Numbered from the stretch's first letter, positions 1 through 8,035 are shown. The stretch: DNA of 64,000 bases from Haloarchaeobius iranensis (GCF_900103505.1 NZ_FNIA01000016.1:1-64000), one strand, 5' to 3'. Numbers and translations are program-made. Notes: a model not told the origin generated them from the sequence alone.

Positions 1-245
1 TAGAGTGTGGTGAAGTCAGGCATATCGTCCGGATCTAGGCCAAGTGCGTCACAAATCTCGGTCATGTACTGTAGCCGATTCGGTGTTTCACGGTAGCTGT
101 GGCCGTCTTCGAGCCGGAAACAATGGAGAACGACGTGCTTCCAGCGGGCGAACCCGCCGCTGGCGGGCTCGCCCGCGTGCTTTCCCAACGCTTGTTTGAC
201 TAGCTGCCGACACTGCTCAACGAAGTCGAGGAGATCAACTTCCAT
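1..245 (-). mobile_element. IS5-type transposase, N-terminal fragment (runs off the window)
   Basis: Reading leftwards from an ATG at 245 there is an open frame of 81 codons that reaches the window edge without a stop. The product begins MEVDLLDFVEQC and contains a segment around SGGFARWKHVV followed by HSYRETPNRL, which I recognise as the N-terminus of a widespread haloarchaeal IS5/IS4-like transposase. The catalytic DDE part lies outside the window, so it is unknown whether the element is intact. The moderately AT-rich stretch 246-320 probably holds the end of the element, but its terminal inverted repeat cannot be defined without the other end. Confidence 0.8.
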
Positions 246-411
246 AGCCAGAATCGATTTCCTCGGCTTCGCCCTTCTAACCCGTGACAACCGTCGATTA
301 GATCGCTATTCAACACGGCAGATTAATCCATATTGGGCTGTGTTTCACGCTTGTAGTTCAGTCTGAATCTGTCGGGAGCGGAGCAACCGACGCCTCGCCA
401 CGGGGTGGCTG

Positions 412-1017
412 TCACGCGGTGTAGCGCTCGTCGGCCGACAACGGTATCCAGTCGTGGTCCCAGACGTGGACGAGAATGTCCAGTAGCGTCTTCAGGGTGA
501 CGAGCGTCCATATCATCCAGTACGCTCCGCCGTAGAACGCGATACCGACTGCCCCGGCGATGATGGCGAAGTTGAGCGGCGCGAGATGCAAGAACAGTTT
601 GACCAGCAGACTGTTCGTCGTGGCCTGGCGGAACTCGCCGCTTTCGAGGAAGTCCTGACGATAGGAGACGACGTGATTTGCTGCCAGGCTGCCGGCCGAC
701 AACAAGAGCATCGCTAGCGAGAGTAGACCCAGACTGGTGAGTTCGATGCCACTGAAGAAGGCGACGAACTTGCTGTATATCCACCAGCACCAGGCGTAGC
801 CGCCCAGAAAGAACGCGGTCTTGACGAAGCCCCTGACGCTCCCGGCGTGCCGTATCTTCGCCACGGACACGACCGCGACGATTGCACATTCGACCCAGTA
901 GAGGAAGAGAACGACGCCAGCGTCCCACCCCACCAGGACGACTCCGACGAGCGTGAGCGCGTTCGCGAACACTAATCTGGCCACAGCGGTCCAGGTCCCC
1001 GACCGTGAACGCCACAT
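412..1017 (-). CDS. Membrane protein, probably DUF6498 family
   Basis: A 201-residue protein with about six hydrophobic segments (roughly residues 13-31, 35-52, 64-88, 97-116, 137-162 and 164-184), separated by short Arg/Asp-bearing loops, so it is an integral membrane protein. A Trp/Tyr-rich stretch (YAWCWWIYSKF) and a late HVWDHDW motif resemble haloarchaeal proteins of the DUF6498 type; this assignment is from memory and the function is unknown. It stands alone between the transposase fragment and the recombinase, transcribed leftwards. The ATG at 1017 is used because only short Arg-rich sequence precedes the first membrane segment. Confidence 0.7.
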   Translation of the reverse strand: MWRSRSGTWTAVARLVFANALTLVGVVLVGWDAGVVLFLYWVECAIVAVVSVAKIRHAGSVRGFVKTAFFLGGYAWCWWIYSKFVAFFSGIELTSLGLLSLAMLLLSAGSLAANHVVSYRQDFLESGEFRQATTNSLLVKLFLHLAPLNFAIIAGAVGIAFYGGAYWMIWTLVTLKTLLDILVHVWDHDWIPLSADERYTA

Positions 1018-1151
1018 GATACATATGTGAGCTTATGTTACCAAAGGCCTTGCTGATTCATACTACGACTGTAGGGTTACCGCTGTTTCGTGCTTGTGTG
1101 GAAGCGTGCAACGCCAGCCACCGGCCTGAACTGATTCGGTCGAAATCCGGC

Positions 1152-1176
1152 GTCTCACGAGACACCCCTGCCAGCG
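1152..1176. other. Two adjacent small inverted repeats before the recombinase
   Basis: GTCTC-AC-GAGAC (1152-1163) is a perfect five-base inverted repeat with a two-base centre, followed within a few bases by CCCC-TGCCAGC-GGGG. They lie 40-65 bases before the recombinase ATG and could be an operator or hairpin. No function is demonstrated. Confidence 0.3.
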
Positions 1177-1217
1177 GGGGAAGACTCTAGGTGCACAACT
1201 TTCTAGAGAGGCGTGCA

Positions 1218-1823
1218 ATGCGGAGTGAGAGAAACAAGGATGGGTCCTTCTCGGTATGGATGACCCGCGACGAGTATCACGAGCTGCCCCGCGCCGCAGA
1301 CACCTTCCAGCGAGAGATCGCCATCCGCCTGATGGGCGACTGCGGGCTCCGCGTCGCCGAGGTCCTCGACGTCGAGCCGAGACACATCTCGCGGAAGTCC
1401 GACGGCACGCACTACGACCTGGAGGTCGTCTCGGGCAAGGACACCACGGGCGAGTACGAGGGCGGGAAGCACCGCGAGACCTGGCTCCCCCGCGAGCTCG
1501 AGGCGCTCATCAATCGGTACTGCCAGCAGCACGACGTCGACGACGATCAGGTGCTCATCGACAGGGGCAAGCGCACGGTGCAGTACTGGGTCGAACAGGC
1601 CGCCGAGCGCGCGGTCGAGGAGACCGGCGACGAGGATTATCGACGTGTGTCGACGCACGATCTCCGGCGTTGCTGGGCGAACCACCTGCTCGTCGAGGAG
1701 AACGTGAGCCCGCGTATCGTGATGGCGCTCGGTGGGTGGAGCAGCTACGACGCGATAGAGCCGTATCTGGCTGCTCCGACCGAAGAGAACATAATTGGCA
1801 GTATGAGCGAAGTCTCGTTATGA
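1218..1823 (+). CDS. Small tyrosine recombinase / integrase
   Basis: A 201-residue catalytic-domain-only member of the tyrosine recombinase (phage integrase) family. The conserved residues are visible: Arg45 in CGLRVAEV, His147-x-x-Arg150 in STHDLRRCW, the GGW motif near 172-174 and the nucleophile candidate Tyr183 in EPYLAAP. The N-terminal core-binding (SAM-like) domain of full integrases is missing, as in many small haloarchaeal recombinases. A GTG at 1191 would add nine residues; the ATG at 1218 is preferred because the protein then begins just before the DNA-binding-like MTRDEYHELP segment. Close to a transposase fragment, it suggests a mobile or decayed-element region; no att sites were found. 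Confidence 0.85.
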   Translation: MRSERNKDGSFSVWMTRDEYHELPRAADTFQREIAIRLMGDCGLRVAEVLDVEPRHISRKSDGTHYDLEVVSGKDTTGEYEGGKHRETWLPRELEALINRYCQQHDVDDDQVLIDRGKRTVQYWVEQAAERAVEETGDEDYRRVSTHDLRRCWANHLLVEENVSPRIVMALGGWSSYDAIEPYLAAPTEENIIGSMSEVSL

Positions 1824-1863
1824 AGCCGAATATGCGAAGCCCCCCGGTTGTCTTCGTGGCCGG

Positions 1864-2181
1864 TCAGCCGGATCCGGGCATCGGACACAGGCTCGCGGTG
1901 AACACGGCCCGTTCCTCGGTATCGTTGCGTGCGCCGTGGACGACGCCGCGGTCGTGCTGGACGACGCCCGGCGCTTCGACGACGGTCTCCTCGTCGCCGC
2001 GAATCACGGTGACCGTGCCCGCCACCACGTGGAAGACGTTCGTGGAGTCGGCGTGCTCGTGCGGCGTCAACGCCGCGCCCGGGCCGAGCGCGAACGCCTT
2101 CACGAGCACGTCGTCCGTCACGACGACCTCCGCGTCGAGGACCTCGCCGTCGTCGGGGTCGAGCTGTGGATAGCTGTCCAT
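1864..2181 (-). CDS. Single-domain cupin protein
   Basis: A 105-residue cupin. The metal-site region is PHEHADSTNVFH, with His41, His43 and His51, and a second cupin box is seen around GVVHGARN. The usual Glu of the first cupin motif is not obvious, so metal binding may be altered. The frame stays open to 2325, but the upstream part is Ser/Thr-rich shadow sequence; the ATG at 2181 (MDSYPQLDPDDG) matches the short acidic N-terminus typical of haloarchaeal cupins. Substrate unknown. It sits alone, tail-to-tail with the recombinase gene. Confidence 0.8.
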   Translation of the reverse strand: MDSYPQLDPDDGEVLDAEVVVTDDVLVKAFALGPGAALTPHEHADSTNVFHVVAGTVTVIRGDEETVVEAPGVVQHDRGVVHGARNDTEERAVFTASLCPMPGSG

Positions 2182-2354
2182 GGCGGACGCGTCGACAGGT
2201 GACTGCAAAACGTTTCCCCCGTTGTCGCCCTTCGAGGTCGTCGGCGAGTTCGAGGTACTCTGTGTCGAGCAGACGGTGACTGCCGTCGAGACGGTCGTTG
2301 GCAGTCTCGGAGCCAACCCGGACACCGCGACCGACGAGGTGGGGGCGGCGAGAA

Positions 2355-3098
2355 TCAGGCCGACTCGCCGTCCTCGGCGGGCGGGTCGGTGCGGATGGGC
2401 GGCAGGCTCGGGTCGCGGTAGGGCGAGCGGCCGAACACCGCGCCATCGAGCGCTTGTTCCTCGAGCTGGTCACGCAGGGTTCGGGTGAGCCGGTTCACGG
2501 CGGTCACGTCGAGGCCGTGCTCGTCCATCAACAGCCGGAACTGCCCGTCGTCGGTGAGGGACTCGAACCGTTCCGAGAGCGCGGCGAGCTCCTCGGGCGA
2601 CCGTTCGCTCACCCACTCGTCGTCGTGGAGGCCGAGCCGACGTTTGCGTTCCTCGTCGACGACGTGGCGGATGACCACGAGCGCGACGCGCTGGATCGCG
2701 CGTTGGCTGCCGAACGCGGTGAGGTCGAGGTCGGCCATGATGCCCAGCGCGCGGTCGCGCTCCCAGGGCGTCAGTGCGAGGTTGTTGCAGAAGGCGTGGG
2801 TGATGCGGACCTTCTCGAGCCGGTGCATCCGCTCGCTGTGGCCGGCCATCGCGGGGTGTTGCTCGTCGTGGAGGCGGCGGAGGCTCTCGCTCACGTCCTC
2901 GTGTTCGTGGCGGGGGCGGCCGATGAGCGTCGCGCTCGGCGTGACGACGTCCCACCGCCGCACCCGCTCGTCTTTCACCGCGTCGATGCGGCCGAGCGAG
3001 CCGTCACCCGGGCCCGCGTGGACGTCGCGCGGGTCGCGCCGCTCCGGTGGCTCGCTGGAACGAGGATCGGCCGCTGGCGGCACTGCGGAGTCGGTCAT
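2355..3098 (-). CDS. rpoeps: Haloarchaeal RNA polymerase subunit epsilon
   Basis: A 247-residue protein matching the haloarchaea-specific subunit that copurifies with RNA polymerase. Recognisable segments are RRWDVVTPSATLIGRPR after a disordered acidic N-terminus, the EQHPAMAGHSERMHRLEKVR core, LTPWERDRALGIM, LDLTAFGSQRAI and the C-terminal GAVFGRSPYRDP. The protein is soluble and has no enzyme motif. It is monocistronic; a TATA-like GGGTATAGAAA lies about 30 bases before the ATG. The family is well recognised, but what it does in transcription is poorly known. Confidence 0.88.
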   Translation of the reverse strand: MTDSAVPPAADPRSSEPPERRDPRDVHAGPGDGSLGRIDAVKDERVRRWDVVTPSATLIGRPRHEHEDVSESLRRLHDEQHPAMAGHSERMHRLEKVRITHAFCNNLALTPWERDRALGIMADLDLTAFGSQRAIQRVALVVIRHVVDEERKRRLGLHDDEWVSERSPEELAALSERFESLTDDGQFRLLMDEHGLDVTAVNRLTRTLRDQLEEQALDGAVFGRSPYRDPSLPPIRTDPPAEDGESA

Positions 3099-3262
3099 TC
3101 GACTCGCCGTTGCGGCTCCAGGGTATAGAAAGGCAGGGCTCCACGTCGCGCTCGTTTTCCTCCGGAGAATCGCTCACTATGAGCCGTTATCGCGAGAAGC
3201 ACTTAAACGAATCCGGGCGGCCGCCCGGGACGGACCCGCGGTGTCACGAAGGGCTCGAACCG

Positions 3263-3580
3263 CTACCGCGAGTACAGCGAGTAGAGGATGCAGCTCAGGC
3301 CGGCGAGCTGGGTCACGCGCACGAGGACGGTGTGGGCGTCCCGGTACGCGAGGGGGATGATGCCCTCTCGGAGGAGGATGCTCCCGCCGAAGGAGATGCT
3401 GTAGGTCACGGCCGTCAGCAGCAGCAGGCCGATGGAGAGCAGCTGCATCGGGCGGCTGTCGTGCCGGCGAAAGCCCCGGTAGGCCTGATAGCCGATGAGC
3501 AGGCCGATGGCCGTCGAGAGCGTTGCGAGCGCCACGACCAGCGCCTGCACGGGGTCGCCGATGAGTGTGAGCCCGAGCAT
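3263..3580 (-). CDS. Small membrane protein, DUF7521-like, paired with an HTH regulator
   Basis: A 105-residue protein with three hydrophobic stretches: DPVQALVVALATLSTAIGLLIG, then MQLLSIGLLLLTAVTYSIS, then a third near the C-terminus. Between the first two is a basic YRGFRRHDSRPM loop, a pattern I associate with haloarchaeal DUF7521. The ATG at 3580 lies two bases after the stop of the upstream HTH gene, so the pair is co-transcribed; such pairs are common in haloarchaea. The longer in-frame extension runs through the HTH gene in another frame and is rejected. Function unknown; a regulator-membrane partner pair is inferred. Confidence 0.7.
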   Translation of the reverse strand: MLGLTLIGDPVQALVVALATLSTAIGLLIGYQAYRGFRRHDSRPMQLLSIGLLLLTAVTYSISFGGSILLREGIIPLAYRDAHTVLVRVTQLAGLSCILYSLYSR

Positions 3581-3582
3581 GG

Positions 3583-3933
3583 TCAGAGTCTGTGCCACAT
3601 GTCGGTGAACGTGTCCGCGACGTCCTGTTCGGTTCGCTGTAGTTCCATGTCGAATTCGCCCTCCGTGAGTTCGACCGAGAGCCGCTCCAGCGTGGCGAGG
3701 TAGACGCTGTAGTGGTTGCCGTCGTCCTGGAGACGGGTCTCCTCGCGCAACAGGCCACACTCCTGCAGGGACTCGGTCCGTCGGTACACCGTCGGCAGCG
3801 AAGCGTCGCACTCCTCGCTCAGCGCCTTGGCCGACTTCGGCCCCTCGCTGGTGGCTTCGAGGATCGCGCGGGCGTACTCGTCGTCGAGCAGCGCGACGAC
3901 GTCCGAGAGCGCCGGGTCCTCGGTCACTGCCAC
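3583..3933 (-). CDS. Winged-helix transcriptional regulator (ArsR/HTH_20-like)
   Basis: A 116-residue protein with a winged helix spanning about residues 14-75: a DEYARAILEATSEGPKSAKALSE helix pair, a recognition helix around ASLPTVYRRTESLQECGLL, and a wing with EETRLQDDGNHYSVY. The C-terminal helix (ELTEGEFDMELQRTEQDVAD) may dimerise. No metal-binding cysteines of ArsR sensors are present. It is the first gene of a two-gene unit with the membrane protein that follows two bases later. Confidence 0.8.
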   Translation of the reverse strand: MAVTEDPALSDVVALLDDEYARAILEATSEGPKSAKALSEECDASLPTVYRRTESLQECGLLREETRLQDDGNHYSVYLATLERLSVELTEGEFDMELQRTEQDVADTFTDMWHRL

Positions 3934-3977
3934 CGGGTTCTCGTCCGTTCACGTAAAAACTGTCCGTCGTGTTCCGG

Positions 3978-4001
3978 GTCGGAAAAACCGACTGCGGTCG
4001 G
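3978..4001 (+). other. Alternating GTCGG / CCGAC / GTCGG hairpin elements
   Basis: GTCGG (3978-3982), CCGAC (3988-3992) and GTCGG (3997-4001) follow one another, so the middle element can pair with either neighbour. They lie between the divergent HTH gene and the gene at 4078, whose TATA-like TGTTTATC is at about 4046-4053, so they lie upstream of its likely transcript. Confidence 0.3.
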
Positions 4002-4077
4002 GGTTCGGCCGGGGACCCGCCGAGGCCAGGTCCCGGGGACCGGGGTGTTTATCGGGGGCGGGGACTGGATTCACAGT

Positions 4078-4608
4078 ATGACGCTCGCGGCACGGACACG
4101 AGAGGCAGCGGCTGCACATCCGTTCCTCGTCGACGCGCTTCGCGCCGGCGTCGTCAACTACGCCGCGGCGGCGCGGTTCGTCGACGTCGAGGGGGAGCCG
4201 GAGGCAGTCGCGACTGCGCTTCGCCGATACGCGGAATCGCTCCCCGACTACGCGCCGTCGTCCCCCTCGGTCCGGGTGACGATGCAGCGCGGACTGGGTC
4301 GCGTCGGTGACGGCGACGGGGCAGCGGACGACGGGTCGGACGAGGCAGTCCTTCGCGTGAACGGCGCGGGGTACGGCCCGACCGACGACGGGGACCGGAC
4401 GGCGGTGCTCGCGACCGGCGCGGTCGATGCCGCCTTCGCCGCGGCCGCCCTCGACCGCCTCGCGCTCGCGGACGTGACCGTGCACGCGATGGGCTTCGAC
4501 GGCGAGGCGCTCGTCGCACTCGTCGGCCGGCGAGCGGGAGCCGACGCCATCCGGGCCGTCGAAGCCGCTGCGGGGTCCGTCCCAGACCGGCCGTCTGCCG
4601 ACGACTGA
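4078..4608 (+). CDS. Conserved haloarchaeal protein, probably DUF7523
   Basis: A 176-residue Ala-rich acidic protein. The N-terminal half (AARTREAAAAHPFLVDALRA, then GVVNYAAAARFVD) looks like a helix-turn-helix-like or regulatory domain; the C-terminal half (TAVLATGAVDAAFAAAALDRL then VTVHAMGFDGEALVALV) has a beta-alpha-beta pattern reminiscent of ACT domains. I associate this with haloarchaeal DUF7523; no function is established. The ATG at 4078 sits about 26 bases after a TATA-like GTGTTTATC. Confidence 0.7.
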   Translation: MTLAARTREAAAAHPFLVDALRAGVVNYAAAARFVDVEGEPEAVATALRRYAESLPDYAPSSPSVRVTMQRGLGRVGDGDGAADDGSDEAVLRVNGAGYGPTDDGDRTAVLATGAVDAAFAAAALDRLALADVTVHAMGFDGEALVALVGRRAGADAIRAVEAAAGSVPDRPSADD

Positions 4609-4695
4609 GGTGTTCGCCCGCGGCTGTCGAGACTCCCCGGACGACTGGGGCGAACCAGAATCCTCAAACGAGTCGCGGGAGTTCGCTCGATAGAT

Positions 4696-5412
4696 ATGGC
4701 TGACCCGATTCGGAAGGGCGACGCAGCGGACGTCGGACAGATCGCACTCGTGGGGCTGTTCATCACGGCGCTGGCGACGGCACAGGTCACGGCGAGCAAA
4801 CTCCTCGCGTTCGGGATTCCGCTCTCGCTCCCGCATACCGGTGACACGCTGATACTGCCCGGTGCGGCGCTGGCGTACGCGCTGACGTTCTTCGCGAGCG
4901 ACTGCTACTCGGAGGTGTACGGTCGTCGCGCGGCGACGGCGATGGTGAACGTCGGCTTCGCGATGAACTTCGTCGTCCTCGTGCTGGTCTGGAGCACCAT
5001 CGCCTCGCCCGTGGCCGGCAACAGCCCGGTCGCGGCGTCGACGTTCGAGACGGTGCTCGGCGCGAGCACGAACATCGTCGTCGGCTCGTTGCTGGCGTAC
5101 GTCGTCAGCCAGAACTGGGACGTCTTCGTGTTCCACCGACTCCGTGCGGCGACCGACGGCGAGTCGCTGTGGCTGCGCAACATCCTCTCGACGGCGACGA
5201 GCCAGGCCATCGACACGGTCATCTTCGTCACGGTCGCGTTCTACGTCGCCCCCAGGGTGTTCGGTGTTGGTGGTGGCCTTCCTGTCTCGGTCATCTTCGC
5301 CCTGATGGTCGGGCAGTACGTGTTCAAGCTGCTCGTCGCGGTAGCCGACACGCCGTTCGTCTACGGCGTCGTGTCGCTCGTCGAACGGTACGAGGCGAAC
5401 CAACTGGAGTAG
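4696..5412 (+). CDS. Queuosine-precursor transporter family (VUT/YhhQ) permease
   Basis: A 238-residue membrane protein with about six hydrophobic segments. Diagnostic YhhQ/DUF165 features are the TASKL motif after the first helix (AQVTASKLLAFG), FFASDCYSEVYGRR between helices 2 and 3, the middle ATSQAIDTVIFV segment, and GQYVFKLLVAVADTPFVYG near the end. In bacteria the family imports queuosine precursors such as preQ0; in archaea preQ0 would feed archaeosine in tRNA. No other archaeosine gene is adjacent. ATG at 4696; single gene. Confidence 0.85.
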   Translation: MADPIRKGDAADVGQIALVGLFITALATAQVTASKLLAFGIPLSLPHTGDTLILPGAALAYALTFFASDCYSEVYGRRAATAMVNVGFAMNFVVLVLVWSTIASPVAGNSPVAASTFETVLGASTNIVVGSLLAYVVSQNWDVFVFHRLRAATDGESLWLRNILSTATSQAIDTVIFVTVAFYVAPRVFGVGGGLPVSVIFALMVGQYVFKLLVAVADTPFVYGVVSLVERYEANQLE

Positions 5413-5732
5413 CAGAGCCCTACTGACGGCCTTCGGGCCGCTACCGCTGGCCGGAAACCGCAAGCCGGCGATGGAACTCTCTCTGGGGTGGTAGTTCCAG
5501 GAAGGGGGGTTGGGGGGAGTATGGGGGTGGCGACAGCACTTCACTGCGTTTCGCCGTCTGCACCTTGGGTGGGCAGGTAGGTAATCTTTAACTCTAATCA
5601 CTTAGTGTCCAATCGAACCGGCATCTAAACAGTTAGAGTCGCGATTCGGGCTCGGTGGGGAACACGATGCGAAGAGTGGTTCGGACGTGGGGTTCCTGAA
5701 GGGTTAAGAGGATGCACCGAGCAGGGCGGAAC
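5413..5732. other. 320-base gene-free region with hairpins and G-runs
   Basis: No convincing gene is seen here. CGGCC-TTCG-GGCCG (5427-5440) is a perfect tetraloop hairpin just after the transporter stop. TGGAACT (5472-5478) pairs with AGTTCCA (5493-5499) around a 14-base loop. Four runs of G follow on the + strand (5485-5488, 5504-5509, 5512-5517, 5523-5527), enough in principle for a G-quadruplex. From about 5580 the sequence turns AT-rich, which may hold the promoter of the thioesterase gene. Confidence 0.4.
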
Positions 5733-6119
5733 ATGGACATCGAGTCTTTCTTCGAGGAGATGCCGTTCGCCGACCTCCTTGGCGTCGAGGTGACCGAAGC
5801 GACCGACGGCCACGCGGAGGGTCGCCTGGAGATGCGCGAGGAGCTCTCCTGGAACGCCGACCAGCTGATGGCCCACGGCGGGGTGACGTTCACGCTCGCG
5901 GACACCGTCGGCGGGGCGGCACTCGTCTCGCTCGTCGACCAGCCGGTCCCGACGATAGACATGCGTATCGACTACCTGGACGCCGGCACGGGCGACCTGT
6001 ACGCGGAGGCGGACGTGGTCCGTTGCGGCGGCGACGTCGGCACCGTCGACGTGGACGTGTACGCCGCGTCCGACGACACCCTGATCGCGGACGCCAGGGG
6101 CGTCTACAAGACCGGGTAG
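5733..6119 (+). CDS. paaI: PaaI-type hotdog-fold acyl-CoA thioesterase
   Basis: A 128-residue hotdog-fold protein. It shows the PaaI pattern: an N-terminal helix (FFEEMPFADLLGVEV), the central LMAHGGVTFTLADTVGGAAL helix region that carries the family's catalytic/CoA-binding HGG segment, and the TIDMRIDYLDAG strand. PaaI enzymes hydrolyse hydroxyphenylacetyl-CoA or related aryl-CoA esters to free trapped CoA. The ATG at 5733 is chosen over one at 5712 because the family begins with the FF/L helix. It lies next to the phenylacetyl-CoA epoxidase genes, which supports the name; generic medium-chain thioesterase activity is the alternative. Confidence 0.8.
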   Translation: MDIESFFEEMPFADLLGVEVTEATDGHAEGRLEMREELSWNADQLMAHGGVTFTLADTVGGAALVSLVDQPVPTIDMRIDYLDAGTGDLYAEADVVRCGGDVGTVDVDVYAASDDTLIADARGVYKTG

Positions 6120-6320
6120 TCGAGCGGCCCGCGGACGGCGGCTGACGGTGTCCGAGGCGTCACCCGGTGCTCGCCGACGCGGGCCGAACGAACACCCGTA
6201 AGGGGCCACAGATTTGGACGCGTTCTCGGACTGACCTGCCGCGTGGACTGGCGACCGACCACCGAGTACCGTTCGCGGTGACCGGTTCGGTGGCCCGGGA
6301 CGAGTCGCGGGTCGCCTCGA

Positions 6321-6953
6321 CTAGTCGAACACCTGCGCCATGAGCGCGGCCTGTCCCCGGCGGAGCCGTTCGAGGAACGCCGACTTGCCGATGCCGAGCT
6401 CCGCCGCGACGTCGCCGGCGTCGGCCCGGCGCGGCACCTCGAAGTAGCCCATCTCGTTGGCCAGCCGGAGTGCCTCCTCCTGTGCGGGCGTGAACCCCCA
6501 TCGCCGAGCGACCGCCTCGTCGTCCTCGCTCCCGAGTGGGTAGATGCGTTCGAGGGTGACGCCGACGGCCTCCCCCGCGGCCTCGAGGACACCTTCGAGC
6601 ACATCGTAGCCGACGACGGCACCGGTGTAGGTCTCGACGCCGTCGGCGTAGCTCAGTGCCTCCGCCATGAACCCCGCGTCCGTCAGCTGGTGGACGACGC
6701 AGGGATGCTTGGAGAGACAGCGGTAGTTGACCCGCTCGTCTGTCGAGGAGGCGTGGAGGTACCGGATGCGTTCGTCGGCGTCGAGCACCGGCGCGATGGC
6801 GGGGTCGCCGGTGAACTGGAGGAGCGCGTTGCCGTCGGCCCGACGCTGTGGCGGCTTCGCCTCGACGGTGGTGTCCGTCTCACGCGTCGCGGTCGCGAGC
6901 GGACAGTCGTCACCCGTCACCGCGAACTCGACGACGAGGCACTCCTCTATCAT
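6321..6953 (-). CDS. Bat-like HTH regulator, divergent from the paa genes
   Basis: A 210-residue regulator. The C-terminal 55 residues are an HTH_10 (Bat-type) domain: GFTPAQEEALRLANEMGYFEVPRR followed by AAELGIGKSAFLERLRRGQ. The N-terminal 150 residues resemble the sensory region of haloarchaeal HTH_10 proteins, with YRCLSKHPCVVHQLTDAG, and may bind a ligand. ATG at 6953 (MIEECLVVEF) is the family-typical start; longer upstream sequence overlaps the promoter. It is transcribed away from paaA with a 133-base shared promoter region, so control of the paa operon is inferred. Confidence 0.8.
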   Translation of the reverse strand: MIEECLVVEFAVTGDDCPLATATRETDTTVEAKPPQRRADGNALLQFTGDPAIAPVLDADERIRYLHASSTDERVNYRCLSKHPCVVHQLTDAGFMAEALSYADGVETYTGAVVGYDVLEGVLEAAGEAVGVTLERIYPLGSEDDEAVARRWGFTPAQEEALRLANEMGYFEVPRRADAGDVAAELGIGKSAFLERLRRGQAALMAQVFD

Positions 6954-7017
6954 GGAACGGGGTTCGCAGTGTGGACCTATGGTGTTGTCGTCGAGCCGAA
7001 CATCTTGCCGCGGGTGG

Positions 7018-7048
7018 TATATAAACCCCACACATAGACGGGTTAACC
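7018..7048. promoter_or_regulatory. paaA promoter with TATA box and GGTTAACC palindrome
   Basis: TATATAAA at 7018-7025 lies about 60 bases before the paaA ATG, giving a leader of roughly 35-40 bases. The eight-base palindrome GGTTAACC follows at 7041-7048, close to the expected transcription start, a position where a bound repressor would block initiation. The HTH_10 gene starts on the other side of this region. Confidence 0.55.
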
Positions 7049-7086
7049 TGTTAGTCGTTGGGCTCCGAAAATTGGGATGAACTATC

Positions 7087-8031
7087 ATGGATATCGAGGA
7101 GGTCAAACAGCGGGCAGGACCGCGGGAGTTCAGTCCGAAGGACGAGATGCCGGAGGAGTACCGGAAGGCGGCGACCCGGATGATCCAGTTCCACGCGAAC
7201 TCCGAGATCATGGGTGCGTACCTGGAGAAGCCGTTCATCCGCCAGGCACCGAGCCTGGACCGCAAGCTCGCGTTCAGCGCGAAGGTGCAGGACGAAATCG
7301 GGCACGGACAGCTGCTCTACCGGGCGGCCGAGAGCCTGGGCATCAAGACCCGCGACGAGATGCTCGACGAGCTCGCCGAGGGGAAGGGGAAGTTCCTCAA
7401 CTGCTTCCACTACCCGATGGAGAGCTACGTCGAGACCCCGATGATCGCGTTCTTCGTCGACGGGGCGGCGATGCGCCGGCAGGCCACACTCAAGTCCACC
7501 TCGTGGGAGCCGTACGCCCACGCCATGGACAAGGTCTGTTTCGAGGAGGGCTTCCACGTCAAGCACGGTGAAGCCATCCTCTACGAGCTGATGACCGGCT
7601 CGAAGAAGGAACAGGAGATGACCCAGGAGGCGTTCGAGAAGTGGTGGCCGCGTATCATCCAGTTCTTCGGCCCCACCAACGAGAAGTCGACCCACCACGG
7701 CTTCGCCAGCGAGGTCGGGCTCAAGCAGATGAGCAACGACGACCTCCGGACCGCGTTCCTCAACGCCTACATCCCGAAGGCCGAGAAGTACGGCCTGGAG
7801 ATTCCGGACGAGCCGCGCATCTCGAAGAACGACGACGGCACCTACGAGGTCGTCGAGGAGGACCTCGACTGGGACGAGTTCTTCACCATCGCGAAGAACG
7901 ACTACGAGCCCGGCGTCGGCCAGATCAACGGCCGGAAGGCCGCTCAGGACGCCGTCGAGTGGGTCCGCGAATCGCTCGACAGCCACGAGAACCGGCTCTA
8001 CGGTTCCAGCCAGCCGCAGGCGGCAGACTGA
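7087..8031 (+). CDS. paaA: Phenylacetyl-CoA 1,2-epoxidase subunit PaaA (catalytic, di-iron)
   Basis: A 314-residue ferritin-like protein matching PaaA. It would insert one oxygen atom into the ring of phenylacetyl-CoA, making the 1,2-epoxide. Di-iron ligands are visible: Glu40 (HANSEIMG), Glu70-x-x-His73 (QDEIGHGQ) and Glu154-x-x-His157 (EEGFHVKHGE); spacing agrees with the bacterial enzyme. Length is normal (about 310-330). It heads a run paaA-paaB-paaC-paaD-zinc ribbon with gaps of 4 bases or overlaps, so the five are one operon. A PaaE-type reductase is needed for electrons in bacteria and is not seen here. Confidence 0.95.
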   Translation: MDIEEVKQRAGPREFSPKDEMPEEYRKAATRMIQFHANSEIMGAYLEKPFIRQAPSLDRKLAFSAKVQDEIGHGQLLYRAAESLGIKTRDEMLDELAEGKGKFLNCFHYPMESYVETPMIAFFVDGAAMRRQATLKSTSWEPYAHAMDKVCFEEGFHVKHGEAILYELMTGSKKEQEMTQEAFEKWWPRIIQFFGPTNEKSTHHGFASEVGLKQMSNDDLRTAFLNAYIPKAEKYGLEIPDEPRISKNDDGTYEVVEEDLDWDEFFTIAKNDYEPGVGQINGRKAAQDAVEWVRESLDSHENRLYGSSQPQAAD

Positions 8032-8035
8032 GACC

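Noticed and set aside
323-1024. Arg-rich 233-residue minus-strand frame over the membrane protein gene
   Set aside because: It is the shadow of the DUF6498-like gene in another frame; its composition is unlike a haloarchaeal acidic protein.
3949-5601. 550-residue minus-strand frame over the genes at 4078 and 4696
   Set aside because: Arg/His/Val-rich shadow of two well-supported + strand genes with coherent domains.
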